From a virus: a stretch of DNA of 64,000 nt. The position numbers and the translations under genes were made by a program. Position 1 is the stretch's first letter. Each line of letters starts with the position of its first letter. The DNA is taken from positions 1 through 64,000 of the IMG/VR virus record IMGVR_UViG_3300008448_000033; one strand, written 5' to 3'. Positions 19,207 through 27,661 of the stretch are shown piece by piece. A model generated the notes under the pieces. It searched no databases and was not told the DNA's origin. It saw nothing but the letters and a program-made list of their open reading frames with translations.

Positions 19207-20204
19207 TAGATTCTTTCTGGGGAATCAGACCAATAAACTTTTACATAATATGGGATTCTTGAAGTAACCCATCCTTGCATTTCTTTTTCATTTGGGAATT
19301 CTACAAGGAAATCTTTTTCGTCGTAGACTCTCCAAACTCCAACATCTCTCAAAATATCAGTCTTGTTAAATACAACTTTATTTACACCATTAATATTAAT
19401 GGCTTTGATAAGATCATTCATTTTGATCCAATTACATTGACGGGGACGACCAGTAGTGGCACCATATTCCATGCCTTTTTCACGAATCTCTTTAAATACT
19501 TCTTCATCTGGTTCAAACTTCTTTAGTCCAACATATGTTTCATAAGCCTTTGCAACGCCCCAAATATTTCTGATCTTCTGTGGTGGAACACCATTGCCGA
19601 TTGCAGCAGCAACAGTGCATCCACTACTAGTAACATAAGGATAGTCTCCCCAGTCAATATCAAGTCCAAAGCCCTGCGCCCCTTCAAAAAGAATTCTACA
19701 ATTTTCTCTAGAAGAGTGCAATTCCTCATACATATCAATTAGATATGGCTCTAAGGCTTTTACTTGTTCCGCTCGTAAGCCCTTACGCCAGTGCTTGTCA
19801 CGATAGGCTTGACCGACTCCACGTTTTGTTGTCCCGATAGTGTTATCTTGTCGATCCTCCATAATGTGTTCATCGGTGATGATATGAGCATTTCGTGCAA
19901 TAAATACCAAGCCCTGACACCTGATACCACCATTTTCTAACTCCTCCATTTCCTGAAAGAAATGGTCCACGTTTAAAACACAACCGGGACCGATAATACT
20001 TTTAATCCCGTAGAACACGCCACTAGGGATAGAGTGGGTAATAAACTTCTTCCCCTCATGGTAAATAGTATGACCGGCATTATTGCCGCCGTTGTATCTA
20101 ACTACATGAGTATAGTTTTCTTTCTTGCATAATTGATGTGTAACTTTGCCCTTACCAGAATCACCATAAGCTAAATCTACGACTACATCAGCATACTCAA
20201 TCAT
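19206..20204 (-). CDS. purA: Short adenylosuccinate synthetase (PurA/PurZ type)
   Basis: 332 residues, ATG behind GAGGATAAT. Family enzymes join aspartate to a 6-oxopurine nucleotide using GTP. Visible: GDSGKGK P-loop (D15 kept, following residue Ser instead of the usual Glu), NNAGHT with H45, IGTTKRGVGQAY, FEGAQG, DYPYVTSS, GATTGRPRQ, NKTDIL. Bacterial PurA is about 430 residues; this length matches archaeal short PurA and phage PurZ, which makes the precursor of 2-aminoadenine DNA. Ser in the P-loop is a reason to test for PurZ activity. No DatZ- or MazZ-like gene is seen here, so ordinary AMP supply remains possible. Confidence 0.88.
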   Translation of the reverse strand: MIEYADVVVDLAYGDSGKGKVTHQLCKKENYTHVVRYNGGNNAGHTIYHEGKKFITHSIPSGVFYGIKSIIGPGCVLNVDHFFQEMEELENGGIRCQGLVFIARNAHIITDEHIMEDRQDNTIGTTKRGVGQAYRDKHWRKGLRAEQVKALEPYLIDMYEELHSSRENCRILFEGAQGFGLDIDWGDYPYVTSSGCTVAAAIGNGVPPQKIRNIWGVAKAYETYVGLKKFEPDEEVFKEIREKGMEYGATTGRPRQCNWIKMNDLIKAININGVNKVVFNKTDILRDVGVWRVYDEKDFLVEFPNEKEMQGWVTSRIPYYVKVYWSDSPERI

Positions 20205-20212
20205 ATTATCCT

Positions 20213-20482
20213 CTATTCATCATCCTCTGGGATGTCATCATCGTTATATTCTTCTAGTTGATCTTCGATTGGATAATCTTCATCGTCCTCTTCATAATAG
20301 TTTTCATTTAAAAGCTTTTTTGAATCACTCCAATACATAAGCTCTTCTTCAGCTTCAGCAATAATGCTTTCAATCTCCTCTTGATGGTCTTCATCAATAA
20401 GATCTAGCATTTCTTCATACTTCTCTCTTGCTTCTTCAACTGAAATCTTATTTCTTTGTAGAGAACGGCAAATCGTACACAT
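20213..20482 (-). CDS. Acidic coiled-coil protein
   Basis: 89 residues from the ATG behind GGAGGTTTGTTA. CTIC near the start, then a long charged helix (about 12-55) and a highly acidic tail (EEDDEDYPIEDQ). One CxxC pair only. Starts a transcript and precedes the purA-like gene by eight bases. Function unknown. Confidence 0.68.
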   Translation of the reverse strand: MCTICRSLQRNKISVEEAREKYEEMLDLIDEDHQEEIESIIAEAEEELMYWSDSKKLLNENYYEEDDEDYPIEDQLEEYNDDDIPEDDE

Positions 20483-20504
20483 TAACAAACCTCCATTGAG
20501 TAAG

Positions 20505-20533
20505 TGTATACCAGATAGTTTTTAAGTTGTAAA
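20505..20533 (-). promoter_or_regulatory. Sigma70-type promoter
   Basis: TTTACA, 17 bases, TATACA. Would drive the acidic protein, the purA-like gene and the small gene after it. Confidence 0.68.
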
Positions 20534-20538
20534 GTGTT

Positions 20539-20997
20539 TTATCTTCTAAAATAGACTTTTATTTTAGATTCTTTGAGAGATTCCTTTTGCTTCAGTTCTG
20601 ATTTAGGAAGATGCTCTAGTCTATGTAGAAATGCATAGTACCATTTTTCAGGTAGCGTTACAACTCCATCTTCTTTTCGCTCAACATTATCTAGAGTTCT
20701 TGAAGTTAATCTATCATAATCAAATAAAAAATTTTTTCCATCTAAATCAACATAAAATTTATATAATTTTTTATTAACTTCATCTTTATACTTTGCTAAA
20801 TCTTTAATCTCTTCATATCTTTCAAAAGCAAAATCTATTACACCATATTCTTTTACTAGATCATAGACCATAGAACCCGGAATAACATCATCATCTTGAT
20901 TCTTTGTGTCCTTTATGGACCTTAAAGATTCTAGGAACTCTGGCGGGAAGCTTCTATCGTCCGTATCAAAATGTGGTAATTCGTTTAAAGGCTTCAT
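20539..20997 (-). CDS. Protein of unknown function
   Basis: 152 residues, ATG behind TGGAATAAA. Mixed alpha/beta, acidic first half, Lys-rich end (KQKESLKESKIKVYFRR). No motif recognised. Immediately follows the Dps-like gene. Confidence 0.65.
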   Translation of the reverse strand: MKPLNELPHFDTDDRSFPPEFLESLRSIKDTKNQDDDVIPGSMVYDLVKEYGVIDFAFERYEEIKDLAKYKDEVNKKLYKFYVDLDGKNFLFDYDRLTSRTLDNVERKEDGVVTLPEKWYYAFLHRLEHLPKSELKQKESLKESKIKVYFRR

Positions 20998-20998
20998 T

Positions 20999-21361
20999 TT
21001 ATTCCAAAGTTAATAGATATTTTAGCTTGTTGAGTGTTTGTAACATTTCATCTCTAATGTTCAAAAGGTCAGTATCTTTATCGCCAGATAATTGAGCACC
21101 CAAACCAATTAGATAATCAATTGAAGAATTAATAAACTCTTTAACGCTTGTATCGCTTAGATTTGTTAATTCAATTGATTCTTTAACCAATTCAAATCTG
21201 CCATATTTGCCCATATGGACCTCTACAAATGAATCAATTAGATCTGATAAATCATCATAGGCTTCACCATAAGCCTTATGTCTAGCATATGATTTTGTTT
21301 GCCAATGAAAGATTCTTAATTGTTGTTGAATTCTTAGTAGATCATTAATATAAGTTTCCAT
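20999..21361 (-). CDS. Dps/ferritin-like four-helix protein (DUF5856-like)
   Basis: 120 residues, ATG behind AGGAG. Residues about 12-45 read QLRIFHWQTKSYARHKAYGE followed by YDDLSDLIDSFVE, the helix-one/two pattern of Dps-like proteins with a conserved FHWQT. In Dps these helices form the iron site; here the ligand set is not complete enough to claim iron binding. Phages often carry this small relative near virion genes. Could protect DNA or be structural. Confidence 0.72.
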   Translation of the reverse strand: METYINDLLRIQQQLRIFHWQTKSYARHKAYGEAYDDLSDLIDSFVEVHMGKYGRFELVKESIELTNLSDTSVKEFINSSIDYLIGLGAQLSGDKDTDLLNIRDEMLQTLNKLKYLLTLE

Positions 21362-21370
21362 GTAAAACTC

Positions 21371-22822
21371 CTAAATGTCTATAACTGTAAATACTGGATT
21401 TGCATCACGGCTTGTGGTTTTAAAAATTGCAAAATTTCCAATATGTAAATCACCTGTCCTATCGCCAGCCTCTTCAAAATCTAACAACATTTTTATAATT
21501 TCATTTGCTTCATTCCGCGTTATTACTTTTGGTATTCCGATTGATTTTAATGATTCCATAGTTCTAGTTAAGGTAGCTTTTCTGTCGCCTCTATAAGTAT
21601 GATAATTCGCTTGAAAGGCGTTAAGAATCTCATAAAATTCGTTGGATGCTTTATTTGAATCTCTACTGGTATCTTCTATGTGGGTAGTAAACGGAACCAC
21701 TTCAGGAGTAACTACCCAATATAATTTATCATTCCAGCTACTAATTTCGTTAGCGGCTATCAAACTAGATAAATCTACCTCACCATAATCCATAGCCGGG
21801 AAAGTATTTTCAGATGCTTTTCCGCTATGAAGCCGATCTATTAATTTTTTATACCAATCAAAATCGTTATTGTACGTACCAGTAAAAAATTTAATATAAT
21901 AATCGTTGCTTAATTTGTATAGCTCGCCTTGAGTTCCATAAGTTATTTCTTTGGTGATGGTTGTATTCTTTAGGATAGGAATTTCTGAAATTATTTTTTT
22001 AATTGAATCTTCTCTCGTAGCTGATCGGAATCTAATCCCAGCATTCTCAAAGGCATCTTTTATCACACTACTTCTGCCCATACCGGCAACAATATCAAAA
22101 CCTTTTAATTTTGCTTTAGAAAGCAAATCAGCATTTTTTTCTAAAGCTTTTGGATCAGAAATATCATCACCAACTTCTTTTGTATATTGTATTGGTTTTT
22201 TTGGTATAGCAAAATAATTTGCTTCATCTAAAACTTTTTCTACATGATGTGTTACGACTTTTGTTTGATCCTGTGTTAGAGCAGATTCAAATTCTTGTAG
22301 ATGTTCTGCTTTATCATCCCAAATTTCTATCAATGAAATCTTAGGATATTCCTGTAATACTTTTTTAATTTGTTTAATTTTAAAGTCTACAGTATCATTA
22401 CCAGAATCATTTAATTTGACAAGATTAAATTCTAATCCCTGTTGTTCAAGAAGATCTGCCACTCTATCACCAAAGTTTTTTTCTAGTCTACCAGATAGCA
22501 TCATTGAAAATGTTTTTTTATTATCAATCGCTTCTCTTGCAGCTGTTATTGTATCTTTGAACCAGTAACTTAAATCTGGGTTTTCTTCAACATTTGGTTC
22601 GGCTAATGATTCTTTGCTAGCCCACCAATTTCCTTTGTACCCTTTGGGTTTTTCTGGGCTTCTAAAAAGAGTACCATCAAAATCAAAAACAGTCAAACGT
22701 ATAACCATGTTTTCGTTGGGATTTTGTGCTTCTCCTAAAACATATCTACTCCAAAACTTTTTATAGTTTGGTTGTTCTTTTTGATCTGTTTTTGACTTTA
22801 AAAATTTTCTAAATGAATTCAT
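21371..22822 (-). CDS. HAD phosphatase-like domain fused to a kinase-like domain
   Basis: 483 residues. Residues about 41-200 form a HAD domain: FDFDGTLF (D47-x-D49 nucleophile and acid/base pair), a later MLSGR, and IWDDKAEH, close to the HAD domain found in RNA-repair proteins. From about residue 290 a kinase-like fold is suggested by GELYKLSNDYYIKFF (N-lobe) and GDLHIGNFAIF (D458, H460, N463) with a terminal I-D-I (D482), matching the catalytic and metal loops of aminoglycoside-kinase-like proteins. One chain could both remove and add phosphate. Lies among putative head-packaged proteins. Confidence 0.7.
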   Translation of the reverse strand: MNSFRKFLKSKTDQKEQPNYKKFWSRYVLGEAQNPNENMVIRLTVFDFDGTLFRSPEKPKGYKGNWWASKESLAEPNVEENPDLSYWFKDTITAAREAIDNKKTFSMMLSGRLEKNFGDRVADLLEQQGLEFNLVKLNDSGNDTVDFKIKQIKKVLQEYPKISLIEIWDDKAEHLQEFESALTQDQTKVVTHHVEKVLDEANYFAIPKKPIQYTKEVGDDISDPKALEKNADLLSKAKLKGFDIVAGMGRSSVIKDAFENAGIRFRSATREDSIKKIISEIPILKNTTITKEITYGTQGELYKLSNDYYIKFFTGTYNNDFDWYKKLIDRLHSGKASENTFPAMDYGEVDLSSLIAANEISSWNDKLYWVVTPEVVPFTTHIEDTSRDSNKASNEFYEILNAFQANYHTYRGDRKATLTRTMESLKSIGIPKVITRNEANEIIKMLLDFEEAGDRTGDLHIGNFAIFKTTSRDANPVFTVIDI

Positions 22823-22823
22823 T

Positions 22824-23225
22824 TTATTTCTTTTTAAGCGTTTGATATTCCATATAGTCTGTAACTGATTTAATCATTGAATTAGCAATTGCAATCTTTT
22901 CTTGTACCCAAGGTTCTAGGTTAGTATCATCTTCAAGAATATTGTGCAACATTGTAGCATTTTTAGCTAAATGATATAAATTGCTTTTTGACATTTCACC
23001 TTCATAATCAAGCTCTACGTCTTGAAGACCACCAGATTCCATTTCTTCTGGTTGCATTTCTGAGTCAAAGTCTGCGTCAATAACTTCCATTTCACCATGA
23101 CTTGGATGCCCACAACCACCTTCACACATATCGCCTTCGTGAACGGTGTAAGGATTATCACCCATTGTATGATGCATTTCTTGCAGGATCATTTTTTTTA
23201 AAAGTTTATCGTTTAGGTTTTTCAT
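22824..23225 (-). CDS. Tagged virion-type protein
   Basis: 133 residues. N-terminus MKNLNDKLLKKMILQE ends in L-Q-E, the cleavage type used by T4-like head proteases. Then a Cys/His/Gly patch (CEGGCGHPSH), an acidic middle, and a C-terminal helical part (KNATMLHNILEDDTNLEPWV). The ending is a recurrent phage virion-associated type. Likely an internal or decoration protein; function unknown. Confidence 0.68.
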   Translation of the reverse strand: MKNLNDKLLKKMILQEMHHTMGDNPYTVHEGDMCEGGCGHPSHGEMEVIDADFDSEMQPEEMESGGLQDVELDYEGEMSKSNLYHLAKNATMLHNILEDDTNLEPWVQEKIAIANSMIKSVTDYMEYQTLKKK

Positions 23226-23235
23226 ATTTAGCTCC

Positions 23236-23466
23236 CTACTTTAGCATTTGTTTTATGGTTTTTAAAGTATCTTGAACAGTTTTTAAATCTGTGCTTTTTA
23301 AAGCAGTATCGACTAAAGTATTTATTGTTTTTATTTTTTCAGGCGTTAATTGAGTAACGACAGTAGTTGTCATAGTTGGAGAAAGACTAGTAGGAGGAGC
23401 TAATTCCTCTTTAAGTTTAATCTGTTCTAAGATTAATTTTTCTAATTGTTTATTATTAATTTTCAT
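23236..23466 (-). CDS. Small tagged protein
   Basis: 76 residues; N-terminus MKINNKQLEKLILEQIK with I-L-E at 12-14 (tag), then a Pro/Thr-rich linker and a C-terminal helix (TDLKTVQDTLKTIKQML). Overlaps the next gene by 11 bases. Probably a head-packaged or scaffold-associated protein by its tag; function unknown. Confidence 0.66.
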   Translation of the reverse strand: MKINNKQLEKLILEQIKLKEELAPPTSLSPTMTTTVVTQLTPEKIKTINTLVDTALKSTDLKTVQDTLKTIKQMLK

Positions 23467-24760
23467 TTGTTTCCTCTAAAGCACTTGGTCCAAATGGCCC
23501 GAATCTTTCACCCCTTGCTACTGCACCTTGACCTTTATGTTTCTTAGCATTCTTTTTAAAACCACTCGCTCTTCCAAATGATTTATTTAAAAAAGCATCT
23601 TGTTTTTTAGCTGCTGCAACGCTAAGAACCTCTTCTATCTCTTTCATCTTTTCTTCTGTTTCTTTTATTTCTTTTTCGTACTTCTTATTTAGTATAGTTG
23701 TAATATCTTTTGACTTATTTTGTTGCTCTTTTGCCCATTCTTTATCTATGCTATTGTTAGGTCTACGTTTAGCTCGCCTTGCTCTTTTTTTTGCACGTTC
23801 TTGCCAATATTTTGATAATTTTATTTTAGATTCTTGTAAATAGTCTTCTTCTTCAGAAAAATCTGATCCTTGTTCAAGCGCAACATATAAACCTTTTTCT
23901 TGAAGATCGCTTCCAAGTTCTTTTAATTTTGCAGATATCTTAGGATCTTTTTTTAGCGAATGATAAATTCTTGTACCATGATCTAGATACTTATATTTTA
24001 TCATATTTATGAGATCGGTAATTTTTTCTGCTTTTTCTTCATTTCCTTCTTCTTCAGCATCCGCTTTGCTTTGAAAAAATGTTTGAAAATCAGATGCACC
24101 ATTTATTATCGAATCGAGAACTTTAATAAAACTTATTTTATTCCCACGGCTATGAGCTAATCTTTTTACTATTTTCATGGCTTGGCCTACATAAGCCTCA
24201 GTTTCATCTCTGTCCATTAAGTAATTAAAATCTTCTTTTTGTTTGTCGGTTAAAAAACGATAAGGAGATTTATCTTCTATATTTGCAAGACCTCTTGTAA
24301 AGTCCTGAGTTAAATGAAATGATTCATGATAAAATAAATCAGCTACCGCACCATGAAAATATTTATAATATTTTTCTAAATCATTAAAGCTTTGTACCTG
24401 TGAATCAATTTCAATTTCTAAATTAATATCGCCTTTATTAAAGGTATAAGAAACACCACCGTATTCTCTTGAACTATTATTACTGGGGAAATATCTAGCG
24501 CCTATTAATCTTATTAGGACTCCTTCATTGTCGGACAATCCATCAATTTTTTCAATAGTGACGGAAACTTCATTTATCTTTTGTATAAATTCATTATCAA
24601 TTTTATTAGCAAATCTATCGCTACGAAATACTAAACTATCTCTTAAGATTTGTTCTGGATTTCTTTTAAAGAAATTTAATAAAAATTCAGCAAATTGATT
24701 GGAGATTTTATTTCTCCAAGCGTTTTTACTTCTTGCTTCATTTATTAATATTTTAATCAT
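23456..24760 (-). CDS. Putative zinc metallopeptidase with head-targeting-like tag
   Basis: 434 residues. Starts MIKILINEARS (I-N-E at 6-8). YHESFHLTQDF (HESFH at 145-149) is a zincin-type HExxH site, and DRDETEAY about 40 residues later could give the third ligand Glu. The C-terminal third is very basic and helical (EEDYLQESKIKLSKYWQERA, then RRAKRR) and would bind DNA. Possible roles: a protease carried in the head and injected with the genome, or one acting in head maturation. Inference only; activity untested. Confidence 0.68.
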   Translation of the reverse strand: MIKILINEARSKNAWRNKISNQFAEFLLNFFKRNPEQILRDSLVFRSDRFANKIDNEFIQKINEVSVTIEKIDGLSDNEGVLIRLIGARYFPSNNSSREYGGVSYTFNKGDINLEIEIDSQVQSFNDLEKYYKYFHGAVADLFYHESFHLTQDFTRGLANIEDKSPYRFLTDKQKEDFNYLMDRDETEAYVGQAMKIVKRLAHSRGNKISFIKVLDSIINGASDFQTFFQSKADAEEEGNEEKAEKITDLINMIKYKYLDHGTRIYHSLKKDPKISAKLKELGSDLQEKGLYVALEQGSDFSEEEDYLQESKIKLSKYWQERAKKRARRAKRRPNNSIDKEWAKEQQNKSKDITTILNKKYEKEIKETEEKMKEIEEVLSVAAAKKQDAFLNKSFGRASGFKKNAKKHKGQGAVARGERFGPFGPSALEETNEN

Positions 24761-24764
24761 AGTT

Positions 24765-25484
24765 TTATAATCTTCTTGCGAATAAAGTATTTGCTGCTTT
24801 AACTAATTGTTTGATAAAGTCTTCTTTATTTGTTATTATAGGTTTTCCTTTTGCATCACGTTGGTTTAACTTATCATCTGCTTTTGATATTAAATATTCA
24901 ACTTGTTTAATTAGTTTCGGACTTCTGTAAGCTTTGTTTATGAAATTTTCAGAATCAATTTTATTGATTTCACAGTCATCAATGATTGGTGGCGTTTCTT
25001 CGTAACCATCTAATTTTGTTAATTTATAATTTTTTCCTTTATATTTAACTTGAAATCCTGTTTGCACTTCTGATTCTGGTTCTCTTTCTAAACTACTCCA
25101 AACTCTTTTTGCAGAATCACTAACGCTTCTTCTATCGGGCATCATAGATGCGCCCCCATCAGTATTATAAACATAAGCCATTGCAAGCTTATACATCATT
25201 TTACCAATTCCTTTACCTTCATATTTTTGCTGAATTGAGCTTCCATTAACGTTATATGCGTCTAAACATGGTCCCATATTAGCAGAAGATCCTTTTTGTA
25301 ATTCTAAAGAACCAATTAGAAAAGGTTTAGAAGATTCAAGAAATTCTTTAGCAGAGTAACTATCTGTTTTCGGAAATTGTGATAAGTCAACTAATATAAA
25401 TTTTATGTCGTTACCTTTATCGATTATGATACCATAGTCGAGATTATTATTTTCTACTTGTTCTTTTATAATAACCCTAATCAT
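24765..25484 (-). CDS. Putative GNAT acetyltransferase with tag
   Basis: 239 residues, start MIRVIIKEQVE (I-K-E at 6-8). GNAT motif A is visible as YEGKGIGKMMYKLAMAYV (acetyl-CoA pyrophosphate loop G-K-G-I-G-K), followed by DRRSVSDSAKRVWSSL, the usual next element. Family members acetylate amines, proteins or RNA. With its tag and neighbours it may be delivered into the host, as ADP-ribosyltransferases are in T4. Substrate unknown. Confidence 0.72.
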   Translation of the reverse strand: MIRVIIKEQVENNNLDYGIIIDKGNDIKFILVDLSQFPKTDSYSAKEFLESSKPFLIGSLELQKGSSANMGPCLDAYNVNGSSIQQKYEGKGIGKMMYKLAMAYVYNTDGGASMMPDRRSVSDSAKRVWSSLEREPESEVQTGFQVKYKGKNYKLTKLDGYEETPPIIDDCEINKIDSENFINKAYRSPKLIKQVEYLISKADDKLNQRDAKGKPIITNKEDFIKQLVKAANTLFARRL

Positions 25485-25895
25485 TTACCACTTCCTACAA
25501 CTCCAATATCTAGCTTTAGTTCTTGGACCGGGATTGTCACAGTTATGCCTTGCGCGAAATGATTTACGACGTTTTGGATTGCTCTTTTTAATTTTCATAT
25601 TTGGATCACCGAAATTAACTTTTTTAATATTTCCGGTGACAGGATCACGAACATACACTTTGAATTTTTTAACATCACCACGCATTGGCTTGCCCAAAGG
25701 TACTGATCTTCCTTGGTATTTTGCTTCTTCTAGTTTATCTGGGCATCCACAAGTTAGGTCTTCGTATAAACAAGCTTCACAAACTAGTGTACCGTCTTCC
25801 AAAACAGCAGAGTCGTCACCGATCTCTTCAACAATGAGGTGTTCTTGAATGCTCTCTTGGACGATTTTTTTAATTTCTGTATCTGTGAATTTCAT
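25485..25895 (-). CDS. Tagged Cys-rich basic protein
   Basis: 136 residues; start MKFTDTEIKKIVQESIQ (V-Q-E at 12-14). Then CEACLYEDLTCGC, and a very basic C-terminal half (SVPLGKPMRGDVKKFKVYV, later KKSNPKRRKSFRARH, then CRKW). The C-terminal block is a recurring phage module of unknown function, often next to tail/head genes; probably DNA-binding. Confidence 0.7.
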   Translation of the reverse strand: MKFTDTEIKKIVQESIQEHLIVEEIGDDSAVLEDGTLVCEACLYEDLTCGCPDKLEEAKYQGRSVPLGKPMRGDVKKFKVYVRDPVTGNIKKVNFGDPNMKIKKSNPKRRKSFRARHNCDNPGPRTKARYWSCRKW

Positions 25896-25898
25896 TTT

Positions 25899-26732
25899 CT
25901 ATTCCTCTTTTTTCTTTTTTGACTTCCAAGAAACTCTCATGGAGCTTTTCTTTCTTCTCATGCCTGCTCTGGTGCATGCTGATGGTGTTGGTCGGCAAGC
26001 AGGATATTTGCTTCGTTGTTCGCCGCTTTGTCTACCGCATGTTTTACAAGTTTTACGACCAGTTTTAGGATTGGTTCGGCAAGTATTGCAATCGACCCAA
26101 CCTCTACCCTTTTTACCACCAGCACGGGCAAACCAACCATGTAACCCTTGTGATTTTTCTCTGTCAAAAGTTCCTTCTTGTAGAATAATTTCTAAATCTT
26201 CTAAAGAAATGGATTCATTGTTTTTTTCTTTGCCATCGCAATAGGCACGCTCACTAAACCCATTTGGATGATCACAATCAATACTTTCCTTACGCTTGTC
26301 AGACCACCCTTCACCTTCTTCTATATCTTGCCCTTCTTTCATCTTGACTCTTGATTTTTTTCTACCGACTTTACCCCTTCGGCATCGAACGATGAAACCG
26401 GAAGCGTATGCGCTTGGAAATACATCATATTTTTGTTTAGCTAGATGGTAACAGCGATCTTTCTTTTCGTATATTAATTCTTCAAAAAGTAAATCCTCAT
26501 CTAATTCTAATTCTTCTTCTGCGTTAGACTGGGCTGGATAAGCTCTGTTAGGGGTTTTATCATAAATATCATCACCAGATACGATATTACCTAGAGGATT
26601 ATTCATCTTATAAGTTGGCATCTGTGTACCGATTTCGCCTTGTTTTCTTCTATCCTCGCCATCTGGTTTATAGAATGAAGAAATATCGTCACCATCTTTA
26701 GCTTCTTCTATGTTTTTAAATTTTATTTTCAT
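25899..26732 (-). CDS. Tagged multi-module Cys-rich protein (DUF5872-like)
   Basis: 277 residues from ATG (MKIKFKNIEEAKDG, I-E-E at 8-10). Contains RCYHLAKQKYDVFPSAYASG with a following R-C-R-R (DUF5872-like, from memory), a second Cys/His patch (IDCDHPNG), and a C-terminal GLHGWFARAGGKKG...C-N-T-C...KTCKTCGRQSG...KYPACRPTPSAC segment with many Cys and a basic end. These modules recur in phage virion-region genes. Likely DNA-binding and head-packaged; function unknown. Confidence 0.68.
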   Translation of the reverse strand: MKIKFKNIEEAKDGDDISSFYKPDGEDRRKQGEIGTQMPTYKMNNPLGNIVSGDDIYDKTPNRAYPAQSNAEEELELDEDLLFEELIYEKKDRCYHLAKQKYDVFPSAYASGFIVRCRRGKVGRKKSRVKMKEGQDIEEGEGWSDKRKESIDCDHPNGFSERAYCDGKEKNNESISLEDLEIILQEGTFDREKSQGLHGWFARAGGKKGRGWVDCNTCRTNPKTGRKTCKTCGRQSGEQRSKYPACRPTPSACTRAGMRRKKSSMRVSWKSKKKKEE

Positions 26733-26793
26733 TAAGATTTTACCAAAATTATATAACATAATTAGGTGAAACTTTAATATAAAGACAAAAAAA

Positions 26794-26813
26794 GGGAGCG
26801 GTTTCCCGCTCCC
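26794..26813 (-). terminator. Rho-independent terminator after hsp20
   Basis: GGGAGCGG/CCGCTCCC stem with a GAAA loop followed by T7 on the minus strand. Confidence 0.85.
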
Positions 26814-26836
26814 TCTTAAAAAGACATTATGTTATT

Positions 26837-27208
26837 TTATTGTATGGTGATGTTTTGAACAGTATCTTTCTTTTGCTTATATGGAATATTAATATTTAAT
26901 AGACCATTATTGTATTTAGAAGTTATGTTTAGCGTGTCTAAATCATTATCTAATTCAAAAGATCTTGATAGATTGCTAACAGGTTGTCCGTCAAAGCGCC
27001 TAGTGGCTTTAATATTCAAGATGTTATTCTTGACCGTAACTTCAATGTCTTCCTTGGCAACGCCGGGAGTACAGACAAAATACTGAATGCCGTCTTTCGT
27101 CTTATACATTTCATCTTCCATGAAGCGTTGTCTAAAGGTTTTCCCATGCGTTACATCAACATGTGGGAACATAGCTTCAAAAAAATCTTTGTTAATTAAT
27201 AGTGACAT
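26837..27208 (-). CDS. Small heat-shock protein (Hsp20/alpha-crystallin)
   Basis: 123 residues; ATG behind AAGGAGAAAATGT. The alpha-crystallin domain runs from YFVCTPGVAKEDIEVTVKN through LSRSFELDNDLDTLNI to NGLLNINIPYK (the A-x-x-x-n-G-L-L motif). Family members hold unfolding proteins. Transcribed alone from a near-consensus promoter and ended by a strong terminator, so probably made at high level. Hsp20 genes are common in large freshwater and marine phages. Confidence 0.9.
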   Translation of the reverse strand: MSLLINKDFFEAMFPHVDVTHGKTFRQRFMEDEMYKTKDGIQYFVCTPGVAKEDIEVTVKNNILNIKATRRFDGQPVSNLSRSFELDNDLDTLNITSKYNNGLLNINIPYKQKKDTVQNITIQ

Positions 27209-27251
27209 ACATTTTCTCCTTTTTGGTAATGCGGTTTTCCCGCTATGATCC

Positions 27252-27280
27252 ATAATATAAGCACTATAAAAAATTGTCAA
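27252..27280 (-). promoter_or_regulatory. Sigma70-type promoter of hsp20
   Basis: TTGACA, 17 bases, TATTAT, about 50 bases upstream of the start. Confidence 0.75.
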
Positions 27281-27282
27281 GT

Positions 27283-27660
27283 CTAGTGAAGAGTAAAATC
27301 TAAATTATGTTTAGAAAATAATATATTCTTTTGTTCCTGTACCGTCATAACATAACCTTGGATCTTCATCAAATCTTCTTCAGTCAGTAAAACATCCTTG
27401 ATGTTATGTTTTACGATGAATTCAGTTTCTTCTTTTGTTGGGTGGTTTATTTTATTTTCTAAGATGTCTCTAAACGCACGAACAACTACAAAAGTTTCCA
27501 TTAGATCGGGTATCTCTGTTTCTTCCCATTTTTCTACTGATTTATCGCCAATTGTCTCTTTTAGAAGCTGCGATATGACATAATAATCCGATGCGTTATT
27601 ACTCATAATCTCCATAAATTTTTCAAATACCATTGTATAATATTGTACTTTTTTTTGCAT
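27283..27660 (-). CDS. Helical protein of unknown function
   Basis: 125 residues, mostly helical (MVFEKFMEIMSNNASDYYV, later VVVRAFRDILENKI). One base separates its start from the upstream stop. No motif recognised. Confidence 0.65.
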   Translation of the reverse strand: MQKKVQYYTMVFEKFMEIMSNNASDYYVISQLLKETIGDKSVEKWEETEIPDLMETFVVVRAFRDILENKINHPTKEETEFIVKHNIKDVLLTEEDLMKIQGYVMTVQEQKNILFSKHNLDFTLH

Positions 27661-27661
27661 T

